A stretch of DNA of 64,000 bases from Pycnopodia helianthoides (lineage: Eukaryota > Echinodermata > Asteroidea > Forcipulatida > Asteriidae), in NCBI GenBank assembly GCA_032158295.1, contig CM063254.1:19854147-19918146 (forward strand). The letters run 5' to 3'. Below the pieces are notes generated by a model. The model had not been told where the DNA came from and ran no database searches. It worked only from the letters and a program-made list of their open reading frames with translations. How positions within the stretch are numbered: the stretch's first letter is position 1; every line of letters starts with the position of its first letter. Shown in pieces: positions 26,590 to 38,300 of this stretch. Both the position numbers and the translations under genes were made by a program.

Positions 26590-27395
26590 CAAATTGACAA
26601 TCGGATTCTTTTTCCCATGACGAGAAACTCTACTTTAGGCCTATGTGGCACAAGGGTTGGTAGAAATGGGTAAGGGACGGGAAGGTTGTTTTTTTCTTTC
26701 CCCACCCCTTCCCCTTCATCGAATCCAAGAGAAACTTTACTTCTTATGTGACACAAAGGTCGTGGGTAATTGAAAGATTGTTTCCTGCCCCACCCCCAGA
26801 TAAACTTTTGACTTAGTTTGACCATGGAGGTAGATACTAGACACGGGGGTCAGTAGATTGGAAGGTTATGCCCCGCCTCTTCCTTGAGCCCGAAATAAAT
26901 GGGAAGTTTTTGTTTTCTACCCAGAACCTTCTTTGAACCCGAGAGAAACTTAACTTGTGTGACACAAGGTTCAGTTGAAGTGGGAAGGTTTCCATAGAGC
27001 TCTGTGGTTTATCCATGGAGGTAGATACTAGACACGGGGGTCAGTAGATTGGAAGGTTATGCCCCGCCTCTTCCTTGAGCCCGAAATAAATGGGAAGTTT
27101 TTGTTTTCTACCCAGAACCTTCTTTGAACCCGAGAGAAACTTAACTTGTGTGACACAAGGTTCAGTTGAAGTGGGAAGGTTTCCATAGAGCTCTGTGGTT
27201 TGACCATGGAGGTAGATACTAGACACGGGGGTCAGTAGATTGGAAGGTTATGCCCCGCCTCTTCCTTGAGCCCGAAATAAATGGGAAGTTTTTGTTTTCT
27301 ACCCAGAACCTTCTTTGAACCCGAGAGAAACTTAACTTGTGTGACACAAGGTTCAGTTGAAGTGGGAAGGTTTCCATAGAGCTCTGTGGTTTATC
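26590..27395. repeat. 191-bp tandem repeat, 3 near-identical copies plus a diverged one
   Basis: Three copies with a period of 191 bp (unit anchors CCATGGAGGTAGATACTAGA at 26822, 27013 and 27204) run to about 27393. They are almost identical, so the amplification is recent. A diverged relative (AAACTCTACTTTAGG..CACAAGGGTTGG..GGGAAGGTTG) precedes them at about 26620-26820. The open frames across the array on the minus strand come from the repeat. Confidence 0.92.
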
Positions 27396-28608
27396 TGCCC
27401 ACCCCTCCTCCCCCTCTTTTCTTTCTTCTATAGTGTAAAACGCCCTCTATCGATGGATTTTCTCCCAAGACTGGTGCCAAACCTTTAGTCCTTTCTTACA
27501 CCCGTGCGGCTCTTCTGATGGTTTGGGAACATGACATGTCACGGAGACACTGATTTTTCCTGGCTTTCAACCAAGTATTTGTCCGGGGAATTCTCGGTAA
27601 GTATATACCGCGCCAACCATGATCGACTAACATGTCATCAATAAAGAATGCTCATTGCACAGCAGTGGAACATAAATATTAAAATATAAATCATTAATCT
27701 ATTCTTCTTACTGTTACCGAAATTAAATCGGTCATATTTTTACAGACAGTTTTATTCGTTGACTTCATGACTTACTGAATCGAATGACTGTTGACTGTTG
27801 TTTTGGTTGACTGACAGACTGGGTGTGCCGTGTTCTGATGTTGTCATGTTTGTTGATGTATTGTTATCATAAAGGAGATCACAATGGGCAAGGCCAGGGC
27901 ATTCAACTTGGCCTCTTGATCAAAATACTTATGGGGTGTCTAAATTATTCACTTACAATTCATCAACAAGTAATTGACATACAGATAAAGCAGGGTGTCA
28001 CAATTTAAAACGGTGTCCAAAAGACAGGGACTGTGATGACTTTCAGATTGAGAGATCATGGTTTTTGCTGAAGTTTAATTGATAAATGTTAATGCAAAAA
28101 TGCTGTATCAACCTGCCCCCCTTTGTCTCTCTGAATTTGGATCAGATTATATACTCTTACCTGTCCAGAAAAGTTGACAGAATATAAACAGAGCCTAGCC
28201 CTAACCTCATAAAGCTGGTAAACACAAATAATTCTAAGCACAGAAAAATGTTCCTTAGCCTAAAACAGGTTAAGAATAAAAAACATGTAACTCATATGAT
28301 TATGAATGCTTCCCTGCTAAATCCTGCTTAGCAGAACAAAATGCCTAAGCACAATTTACTGCTTAAGAGCTTTATATAAGAAGTTGGCCATAGCTTACTT
28401 TCAACCCCAGTACTTTTTTTTATCAAGGAAACAAAGGCCTGATTAGTGAATAACAAGGGCTCCCACAATATCTTAGTTGTACATGTGTACTACTTGACAG
28501 TTGACACCAATCAGCAACATTGTTCACATCTCAAACAACTCTGACCTACTTTACATGTGTTCATCTCTTTTCTTAAGGTATAATGCCTGCCTCTAAGAGT
28601 GTCTTAAG
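27396..28608. other. 5' flank of B4GALT7
   Basis: No separate gene. It contains a diverged copy of a dispersed repeat (about 27915-28030, GGTGTCTAAATT...GGTGTCCAAAAGACA) shared with 30505-30680 and 37408-37585, and a degraded piece of the CTTAAGCAG-type element (about 28230-28380). A pyrimidine-rich TCATCTCTTTTCTTAAG just before the B4GALT7 start could be the acceptor of a 5' UTR exon. Confidence 0.45.
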
Positions 28609-31600
28609 ATGGCTTTATACCACTGGTTGACTCCTGGCCGTCTTCTAGTCTTCATTCTGACCTTCACAATCATCAGCTTCATCCTTTTCTCTCTGAATGA
28701 TGACTGCACTTGTGCAACCATCGACACATTGGTGCGAAAAGTCAGACAGTTACAAGAAGAGATAAGAACAAAAGATGATATTCTCTCAAGACAGAAATCT
28801 TCATCGTCAAGAAGAGATAAATTGGAGGAGAGAGAAAAGGAAGAACAAGGATGGGATCCTCATGTTCTTTGCATCATGGTTCCATTTAGAAACCGTTTTG
28901 AAGAGTTGATGGAATTTCTTCCTTATATGGACTCGTTTTTATCTCATCAGATGGTCAAACATAAAATCTATGTCATCAATCAAATAGACACACACAGGTG
29001 AGTTGCACATTCCGTCTTGGCAAAATTCACAATTTAAATAAACCTGGGGCCTTTTCCAAACCTCGGCTTGAGACTGGGTTCCCGCTTGTGCTCTGATATC
29101 AATTTTGGAGCAGTGTACACTTTGCACTGTGTTTCGTACACTCTAACAGGGCCTGAAACCAGAAACAGAGCCTAAGCCCAGTTTTGGTAAAAAGCTCCTG
29201 TTAACAGACAGCTCAACAGAGGTTTAAGTCTAAAGTCGTCTGTGTCAAAGATTATAGAGCGCCGAAGGTGCAAGATGGAGAACTGGTTGTTGGAGTGTGA
29301 AATACGCATGGACGCCATTTCAGCAAGCAAATCTTTTGTTATATCATTGATAGCTGTGGTCATTGTCTGCACTGATTGTTGCATCGAAAGAGTTGCAGTT
29401 CCCCATTTTGTGCCCTTGGCGCTCTACAATCATTGGTTTGTACTGAGATTCTAAATGTATATTCTATACTGAGATTCAAATTTTCCGTTTTTAAAATTGT
29501 CTTTTTGCTTTTCCTCATTGGTGAAGATTTAACAGAGCGTCACTTCTCAATGCTGGGTTTAAGGAGCTGAGTAAAGATTGCAGTTACATAGCTTTACATG
29601 ATGTAGACTTACTCCCTCGTAATCCGGCCATCACTTACTACTATAAAAATGTCCTGAATGGACCTTATCACGTCTCGTCACCAGAACTTCATCCCAAATA
29701 TGATTATAAGAAATTTATCGGAGGAATAATGCTGATGACATGTGAGCAGTTTGAGAAGGTGAGAAGATTGATCCGTTGCTGGATTATAGACTTATTAAAG
29801 GGGCTGTGTTGTCATGATCACAGCAGGCCTGGGGTTGTACATGGAGTTGTGCACTCTCACCTGCGCGCCCTCCTTCCGTATCATATCCATGGAGAGCGCG
29901 CGTGCAGGAATTGGATGAGAGTGAATTGAGAGTTCATAATTCCATACAACAACATGCCTGCTTTGATCATGATGACACAGCCCCTTTAAGATCAAACTAA
30001 ATGTATTTCTTGCTCGATACTTACATAATGGTGTTAATTTGTTTGTATTTATTTTAATCTTAAATCCTTCTGGTAATGAAACCAAGAGATCCTCAGAGCC
30101 ACAAGCACTGTAAGTCTTACTCGTAGGTCTGAAGAAACCTGTGTACAGAAGACAGTTAAAATTTGTACGCGTGGGGAAAACCCAAATAATTGAGTCAAGA
30201 CTGAAAACTCAATATGCATGCAAGGCTTTGTAGAAGATAGGATTTAACCCTCTTGCTGTCTGACCAATCAATACCATTCAAGTGGTTTTGAATGATAGAT
30301 CAACTATGCCAGCCTGAAATATGATACCATGAGGGAATGCATGTACACAGTACACAGTTAGTTATGTGCACAGTAGTGCCACCAAACACAACCTTGGCAA
30401 TCGAATGGTTTCAAATGGTTGGTCAACTCACTGGAAAATGTTGCCAAGAGTCACTGACAGTAGGAGGGTTAAACAAGGCTCTGCAGTCGTGAAATGTTGG
30501 GTAAGACTACAAGGTTTTAGCCAGGATTTGGTAAAAGGGTGTCCAAATTTGCTGGAAATTAAGAAAACTGAGTGTCCATATTGTTCACTTACAATACATT
30601 TACATGTAAATGACATTCAAAACAGGGTGTCCAAATTTGAAACAGGGTGTCCAAAAGACACCCGGACACCCCTCTGGCTAACACTATGGGTAAGAAAGTA
30701 CCAAGCCAACCTGATCACCTATAATTTATGTCGCTCAGTCTTGTAGAATTCTTCTCTCTTTCATTTGTGGTTTCCTTTGGTGTAACTTGACATTTGTAAT
30801 AATATTATGTCTTTGTTTGCTTTTTGGTAAGACCAGTAAGATACTGTATCTGCTTGCTTCTTTAAACAACCACTTGATTAGGTTAGTCAAATATAGCAGA
30901 AGGCAATTAGTTCATCAATATTCATTTCATGTTATCCATAATATTAACCAGATTATTATTGTTTACTTTCTCTTTCTTTACAGTTGAATGGTTTATCAAA
31001 TCGATTTTGGGGCTGGGGTAGAGAGGACGATGAGCTTTATATGAGGATACAAGAAGCAAAAATGATGGTAATTGATTTTGATTATTCATAAATACTCCAG
31101 ACAGTTTAGGCAGTCCTATTGGTTGAAAGGTGGTCACATGACCATGTTTACCTGGTATAAACAGCACACCAAGACAAGGCTGGAGCTGTTTCAGACCATT
31201 TAGCTAAAGCTTGTTCAGCATTTATAGTCGTACGTGTGTTGGGGGCAAGCATAAGCAGGTACTAATAATGCGTATTGCAATCTACACATACGTTTCTCAA
31301 CATAAAATTGTGTGTGTAAGCCCACCGTTGAGTATCGCATGTAATTTGATCTTTGGCAAGTTTGCCTGAGGACAGGAATTAAACAATTTACAAAAAGACA
31401 AGTTCAATTATGGTTTTTCCTTTATTTTTACACTTTTGACAAAAAGAATATTTATGAATGGGAATAAAAGACTATTGACTGGGTCTTAAAGAACTGTTTG
31501 AATATGTGCAGGGTTGTTGCCATGTGATAAAGGACCTGCACATGGCCATGACCCGACTGGTTTTAAACGACCGTTTAGGACATCATCGCCACTCTTTCAT

Positions 31601-32773
31601 TCCTTTCTTAAAACTTTTTGTGAGGTCACAAAACTGAATCATAGATGTTCGAGTAGCATTATACTGGAGCATCAATCCTGACTGTGTAGTACTTGAGTGC
31701 TTTGAGAAGAAAGTCTAAACTCTACTTTTGCGATGCAATAATTGCTCACATTTTCACTAATAAAACTAGAGTGACTGTGTTTTTATTTCTCAGATCTACA
31801 GGCCTGAGGGGATTTCCACTGGCAGGAAGACTTTCTATCACATTCATGATAAGAAGAAAAGAAAGCGAGATATGAAGAGATTAGGAAACCAGCATAAAGT
31901 AAGTAATCATAAAAGTATGAAGAGAGTAAGGATAGAGTAAGGATCAAAGAAAGATATGTGAAGAGACTAGGACACCAGCTTAGACAAAGGCTTTGTTCCT
32001 TTATTCCTTTCAGAGTTCAAATGCAATCTTTCAAACCTTTGCTCAAAGAAGCCAGGAGGAACTGGCCATCAGGAATCACCTCGGAGTGCATCACAGAGCA
32101 TGTACAATCAAAATTTGTCCAGGCCTTTAGGCGGGCCCCAGAACCACCCCCCTTCCACTTTAAAACTCTGTAAACCACTACCTAAATGCTTAATAAATTA
32201 TTGATAGTTTCATGGTGCTACAACTAACCTCATAAAATGTGCAAAGTTTCCAAATAAATTTGAATTCATGTAATCGACAATTGTGTCTTTGAACAAGACG
32301 CTTTGGATGGGACACAAAGGCGTTTGTCCCGTGTGTTGTGTAAAAGAACACAGTACACCTATCATTAAGAGAAGGTGTTTGCCATGGTGTTTTCTGGCAT
32401 GGTTGGATGCAGATTGCGTTACAGGTCACAGCACTTTGAGAAACCTTACAAGGTGCTACTTAAAAAAAGTCTCATATTTATAATTCTTCATACCTGTCAA
32501 AAAAACAATGTGGATATCAGCGCCATGAGCGCCCATCTGTGGGGATATCAGCATTTTATAAATGTTCATCATTCTCATCATCATTAATTTATACTTTTTC
32601 AAATTTTTGTTACCCAGGAATCCTTCAAACGAGATCCAGAGACAGGGTTAGACAATGTCCAGTATAGTGTCCGAAGTACTCAAGAATTATCTGTCAATGG
32701 AGCCGAAGGAACACTGCTTCATGTGATGTTAGAATGTGACGTTACGATAACGCCATGGTGTGATGATGCATAA
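28609..32773 (+). CDS. B4GALT7: Xylosylprotein beta-1,4-galactosyltransferase 7 (B4GALT7), 5 exons, complete
   Basis: Golgi enzyme that adds the first galactose, from UDP-Gal, to xylose on proteoglycan core proteins during synthesis of the glycosaminoglycan linker. The exons are 28609-28997, 29527-29758, 30984-31067, 31794-31898 and 32618-32773. All have GT..AG introns and compatible phases (2,0,0,0), giving 321 residues against 327 in human. It has a type II membrane anchor at residues about 10-29 ([18 protein letters not shown]), then a Lys/Glu-rich stem likely to form a coiled coil. The catalytic domain starts at [15 protein letters not shown] and includes [11 protein letters not shown], the metal-binding [16 protein letters not shown], the donor/acceptor-site WGWGREDDE and the late His motif HIHD. 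Family residues I would check are all present, so it should be active. The nearby genes have no obvious functional tie. Confidence 0.96.
29045..29200. mobile_element. Fragment of a TTTTCCAAACCTCGG-ended repeat (intron 1)
   Basis: GGCCTTTTCCAAACCTCGGC followed by sequence resembling the element at 37330-37680. One end is clear and the other is decayed. It sits just after the exon 1 donor of B4GALT7 and has no coding potential. Confidence 0.5.
29795..29989. mobile_element. 195-bp TTAA-flanked MITE, family F (intron 2)
   Basis: Inverted ends of about 33 bp: TTAAAGGGGCTGTGTTGTCA..GATCACAGCAGGC on the left, and GCCTGC..GATCATGATGACACAGCCCCTTTAA on the right. TTAA at both ends again suggests a piggyBac-type target site. 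The interior (TGTGCACTCTCACC..GGATGAGAGTGAATTG) is also imperfectly self-complementary, so the whole element can fold into a hairpin. Confidence 0.88.
30505..30682. repeat. Dispersed repeat GGTGTCCAAATTT (intron 2)
   Basis: About 175 bp nearly identical to 37408-37585 (CAAGGTTTTAGCCAGGATTT at the left, ACACCCCTCTGGC at the right) and related to 27915-28030. GGTGTCCAAAA and its complement ...GGACACCC near the right end give a small hairpin. The class is unknown and there is no coding frame. Confidence 0.8.
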
Positions 32774-33101
32774 AGACAAGCCAATGTCAATCACACCAGT
32801 CCAATGATGTTACATTGTCAATGATGGGGTTTGCCCTTAACATTTCTAGTGACTGGCCAGCAGGACCAGTTAGCTTGTTACTTAACCAATCCACCAGCTT
32901 TTTCACTAGTCTATACTTTAAATGAAATAGAGATGCTTTTCAACTCTGAACTTGCCAGCCAGACGACTTGGAAAGACTTTTGACTGGTCCTCGGGTGTTT
33001 TAACCGCCGTATTACAAAGTATTATGCAGAGAATGCAGCACTACGTTCTCAAACTATCTTGAATGTATGATTGAATTAAGAAATCGAGATAGAACAGCTT
33101 T

Positions 33102-33393
33102 GATGTAGGAAAGCCAAATTGGAGATTTGTAAGGCTTTTGCAGCAACATTTACAGCTTTGGTGGAGTTTCTCTTGAGCTTGATGTAGGAAAGCCAAATTG
33201 GAGATTTGTAAGGCTTTTGCAGCAACATTTACAGCTTTGGTGGAGTTTCTCTTGAGCTTGATGTAGGAAAGCCAAATTGGAGATTTGTAAGGCTTTTGCA
33301 GCAACATTTACAGCTTTGGTGGTGTTTCTTATGAGCTTGATGTAGGAAAGCCAAATTGGAGATTTGTAAGGCTTTTGCAGCAACATTTACAGA
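33102..33393. repeat. 79-bp tandem repeat, about 3.7 copies, in probable B4GALT7 3' UTR
   Basis: Copies begin at 33102, 33181, 33260 and 33339 (GATGTAGGAAAGCCAAATTG), spaced exactly 79 bp. They are almost identical except for a few changes in the third (GGTGTTTCTTATGAGC). The 79-bp period is not a multiple of three. The long minus-strand frames over the array, which seem to repeat peptides such as ALQISNLAFL, are products of the repeat. Confidence 0.93.
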
Positions 33394-33631
33394 GTCATCT
33401 TCAGGCATGCAACTTTTCCTCGGATCAGCTGATATCCTCTTTTTTATTCTCAGTTTTAGCACTCAAAATTGAAAAATACTATACAAAATCATAGAAATTG
33501 TGTAATTTCCTCTTTTTTGGTGAAGTTACAGTTGCATGCCTGCATCTTCCAGTCAGACTTAAAATGCCATGTCTTCCCATCTTCCTGTCAGGTTCGGAAT
33601 GACACCATGATATCATGTCCGTTATTGCCCT

Positions 33632-33818
33632 GGGACCAATTTCATAGAGCTGCTTAAGCAGAAAGTATCACTTAACAATTTTCTGCTGAGCACAAATGAG
33701 CAGGATACTAGTCATGGTACACGAGAAATTGTATTTTGGCTGGTAACCTTTTTCTGGTAATTATAATTTTGTTGTGCTTAGCTACTTTTTGTGCTTAAGC
33801 AGCTCTATGAAATTGGTC
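33632..33818. mobile_element. 187-bp MITE with AATTTCATAGAGCTGCTTAAGCA ends
   Basis: Terminal inverted repeats of about 27 bp: GGACCAATTTCATAGAGCTG..CTTAAGCA on the left and TGCTTAAGCAGCTCTATGAAATTGGTC on the right. Related copies are at about 61130-61310 (GTAGAGCTGTGTAAGCACAA ... CGCAGCTCTGTGAAATGAG) and, degraded, at 28230-28380. It is non-coding and lies in the probable B4GALT7 3' UTR. Confidence 0.88.
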
Positions 33819-34750
33819 TTTATCTTGGTGCCCACAAACTACTTAATTTGTTTTTACTGTAAATGCCCTTTTTCTTGGCATTAGTCATGTGCAAGAAAAA
33901 AAGTTCCAGACTTCCAGGTACACTGAAAGATGGTCAGTCAGTATTTATTTGTGTGTGTAAAACATAAATGCATATCCATTAATAAAATTAACTTACCCAG
34001 CCACTCTTGCTTACCTAATGACCTGACAAAATGTTTAGATTTGGAAGGGATTTTTAAGAAAAGGTTGGTTTTATTCAAACAAGACAAATAGTTATCATTC
34101 AACATTTGTAGGAAGTGTATATTTATATAGACATTTATTTATATTTCCTTCTTAATGCGCAACTTACAAGATGCACCCCATAAACATGAAGTAAAATTGA
34201 TGATAATAATAATAATACAAAAACAACTACTTTATCATATTTCTTCTGCATAACTTTTGCTGATGATCATGTGCGTTTTGAGCTGAAATAACACAAACTT
34301 GAAAAGTAAAAAAGTACTGACAAAAATGGATGGAATTTTAATTGAGTGTATGAATATAACTGTCCCAATATAGACCAAGCTTTTAAATGGTTGGGATAGA
34401 ATCCATTATTTCAAATGCAACTCCAAATAATGTATTTTCGTAACAATTATCAGATATATTATTGTTAATCATTGCAATGTTTCACATTATTATTATTTTT
34501 TTTATAAAACCATAGTTGGTTTGAGTTTAATAACAGGTGGAGGGAACTGATATAAATGTATGTAAGCATTAAATTCATCATTTACCACCATTCAATGTAG
34601 CTGAATTTGAGACAAATTCCCCCAGCCACGGTCTCCCACCAGGTCAAGATGCTTAATATATTTTGGATTTAATGCACCAGAAGACAAGTGTTAACGTTAC
34701 TTTTTACTAATTCCATTCCTTTTGTTGATGGTATGTTTGTGTATAACCCA

Positions 34751-34756
34751 AATAAA
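34751..34756 (+). terminator. Candidate poly(A) signal for B4GALT7
   Basis: AATAAA followed about 25 nt later by a GT/T-rich stretch (TGTGTCTGTGTGATTTGTTT), the usual layout of a cleavage site. If used, the B4GALT7 3' UTR is about 2 kb and includes the 79-bp array and the MITE at 33632. An earlier AATAAA at 33981 lacks such a clear downstream element. Confidence 0.5.
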
Positions 34757-35354
34757 CAACACAGGGTCAAAAGTTACATGTGTCTGTGTGATTTGTTTTT
34801 GATAAGTAAACTTGCACCACAACCGCCCCACCCCCTTCCAGCATTCAATATCAATGAGTAAAGGGTCTTCCACAGAGATAAAAACAAGTTATTATTTAAA
34901 TCCATTTTTATGTGATTTTTGTCTTTAAAACGGATATGAGACAAGATAAATTCTTTCAGAAATCTTATCCGCAGACAGTATTATACCGAATGGAAAAATG
35001 TTACTTTTGCAAAACACTAGTCTTACAAAAGTTGCAATTGTTTTTACTTTTCCTGTTCTTTTGTATGGTACGGACACTGCCACCAAACACCTGTAATGGT
35101 GATTCCACTTGATAGTTCAGTAGTTATAGTAAGTTTTCAACTCGAGAAGCAACAATCTGCAGAAAGAATCAAGGCAGAAAGATAAAAAGAGGGCGTAAAT
35201 ATAAAGTAAAAAGTTAGGAATTGTCACCCCACCCCACCCACATAACTACTGCAGCCGTCTGATACAGCGCGGTTGGTGGCGCTGTTCCAATGTTGTCATT
35301 TTGACAAAAATTGCTTTAGCTGGTACGCATGCCTTAAATTAGATTATTATCTAG

Positions 35355-38300
35355 ATGGAGGGGACCATGCAAGATGTCAACATGGATAAAGAAACTACGG
35401 AAGAACCGACAGAAAATCCCGCAATTTTAGAAGGTGTTCCCGCAGAGCAATTTCGTCTCCGAGTTGTCACAAATGAACAAGGGAAACAAGAATATCAGGT
35501 GGTCAAATTGGAGACCACCGGGAACTCTGGTATGGTGATGTCAAATGTTCCGGTGACCTTGCCTGAAAATGTCACCGTGCATGTTGACCATGCTGGAAGG
35601 TAGGCATAAGTACTGTATTTTCGACAGCTTGGATAAGTCAACCTTTTTATCCTATTAATTCTATAGTTAATACTGGCACTGATATTGTGCTTGTTCGATG
35701 ACATTAACAATTAGTTATAGTCATGTACAAGAAGATATATAAAAGTTTATTTTCTTCCTTGTTTCAATTAATTACAGAAAAGTTTAAATTAAAACAAACA
35801 AAAAAGTTACAAAACTTTCTTCAAAGGATTTGTTTAAGAAATATTCTAAACTTGGCGTACTTAACTTGGGTCTAGGGCCTAATGCAAAAAATGCTGTATT
35901 CGACTGCAACTTTACTCTTCTTAATTTAGGTTAAATTATTCATATCTTTACCCAAAGGTTGACAGAATGTATACAAAGGGGAAAACTACACTCAGGCACT
36001 TTACAAAGCATGAAAATCATAGAAAATAAGCCATTTATTTTCACTGGTCTGAGGTGGTCTTGACAACTACTCGACTCTCACTAAACACCATTTCAGTTTC
36101 TTTGGGCCTGAGTGCGACAGACTAAGGTCAATAATGTTCATTTGTGCCCCCAATTCCATGAGAGGAATATTTAAAAAAAGAAGGATTTAATAAAACCAAA
36201 TATCCTTTAAAATAGTTTACAAACCCCTTAGAAAGTTGCAGCTGCAATCGGATAGACATTTCATAGAGAATTTACATCCAGACCTCATAGTTCTCATCTT
36301 AGCAACAATGACTGTTAATTCGTATTTTTGTGGACAAAAATATTGTTGTAATTTTTAGCATCGGTAACCGTTTACAATGGTCGGGCTAATGACGAAGTCA
36401 TGGGTGTATATGGGTCACACTTGTTTTAATATTATCCATTTCTTTACAATGTTATTGCACAATTTATAAGAATCTAAATGATAAAGGAAATGTGCTTGTT
36501 AATGTAGCATTAATATATCTTATTTATTCCCCCCCCCTTAAGATTAACACTGCAAGTGAGTGGTCCTATTGATGGCTTAGGTGACTTAGGAGGTGGAGGA
36601 GGTGGAGATGTTGTTACGGCTCAAGCAGGAGTTGGAGAGATGCCAACAGCCTTCAAGAAATCCTCACCAATGATGGTGATGTCTGGTGCCGAAACACCCA
36701 GTATAAGAACGGTAGATGGTGTGTTACAGATGGGACGAGTTTCAAGTATTATGGGTAATGTGGCAGACTGTCTACGGATAATGCCAGATGCTGATCCCCT
36801 AGATTGTATTAACGCTGCTATGCAGGTCACACCAACAGTACCTTCTACAACCTCGGCTAACGCTAACTTTACTGATGTCATTGCCAACATCCAGGACTCT
36901 ATGCAGCAAGAGAATCATCCTTGTGCCATGAATCTTGCCTCTGTTCAGGGTACTGTAGGTAGCGTTGGTGCAGCTACAGAGACACTGACAGTCGGTGATC
37001 CAACAATGGTGACTTCGGAAGCTTTGATTGGTTCATCTGTAGGAACAATGACAGTTATGGCTAACATGAATTGGCCTACAGGGTCGGAGGTTGCATGTTC
37101 TCTCTCTGGCTCTGTACCGGTTGATCCCATTTCACTTCCATCGCTCGTTAGCATCGGTGTGCCAAATGTTGAGCTGACGACAACAGGTACGGTATTGCAT
37201 TATGGGAAAGTTAAAACATTAATAGGTTAAGGTGTCTTTAATCTCTGGACTATCTTGGTTGGAAGGAAAGTTTTGTGTCTTTCACCTAAAGAGTTTTACA
37301 TCTTGAAGTTGTACACGTAAGTGTACCAGAGACTTTTTCCAAACCTCAGCTTAGGCTTTGCTTAGGCTTAATGCTCCGTTTGGGGATGTGCAAAGTGTAC
37401 TCTGCTCCAAGGTTTTAGCCAGGATTTGGTAAAAGGTTGTCCAAATTTGCTGGAAATTTAAAAACTGTTTGTCCCATTTGTTCACTTACAATACATTTAC
37501 ATATAAATGACAGATAAAATAGAGGGTGTCCAAATTTAAAACAAAGGTGTCCAAAAGACACCCAGACACCCCTCTGGCACACACTTTGCTCTGCTCCATC
37601 TTGCTAAAGATCATAATGATCACGGAGCCCACCACGGAGCCAGATCTCAGGCCGAGGTTTGGAAAAGGCCCCCGCTGTTCTTTGCAATGATTCTTCTTGA
37701 ATAGTTTCAGTTTTGTAACAGCTGTGTATCTGTTTGATATTTTAATATGTGTATGGCTGCATCACTGAATTCAACATTGTTAACCCATAAGACTAGGCAG
37801 TTAGGCTAGCGTTTGGCCTAATGCATCCAATATCCTCTTCTCCTACATGTATGTCACTCCGAACCAAAATGTTTGGACGTAGATAAGATTGGTATGCCTC
37901 ACCCTGTGATAAGCACTTGTTGTTTGAGTCTACTGGCCCCCAGTCCTTCTGAATCCTTCACTTTGACAACTGGATACAGAAGGATTTGTGATTGTTGAGC
38001 TACATTGTTGGTTGTGTTAGTGTAACTGTATGTCTCTCTCACCATATTCCTACCTAATATAAATCAGTTGATAATATTCAGGCATGTGCATTCTCAACAT
38101 TTATTTACAAGCAGTCAGCAATAAGAGATAGAAATTGTCCACAAACCTGTAGTTGGGAATTTCTGGTGTTGCACAAAGTCTGTAAACCCCCTTGGACCTT
38201 TGGGAGGTTCTGGGCCTAGAATAGGGGGGAATCCATGCCTGTAAAAGTGTCAGCCATTTTTAGGAATTTGTTTTTCATCAAATCCCATCCCTGAATATTG

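Noticed and set aside
31958..32173. Plus-strand frame [21 protein letters not shown] in B4GALT7 intron 4
   Set aside because: No domain recognised, and not joined in phase to B4GALT7 exon 4. Perhaps old repeat DNA, but I cannot support a gene.
33041..33462. Minus-strand frames with repeated ALQISNLAFL peptides
   Set aside because: Translation of the 79-bp repeat. The period is not a multiple of three, and the array lies antisense in the B4GALT7 3' UTR.
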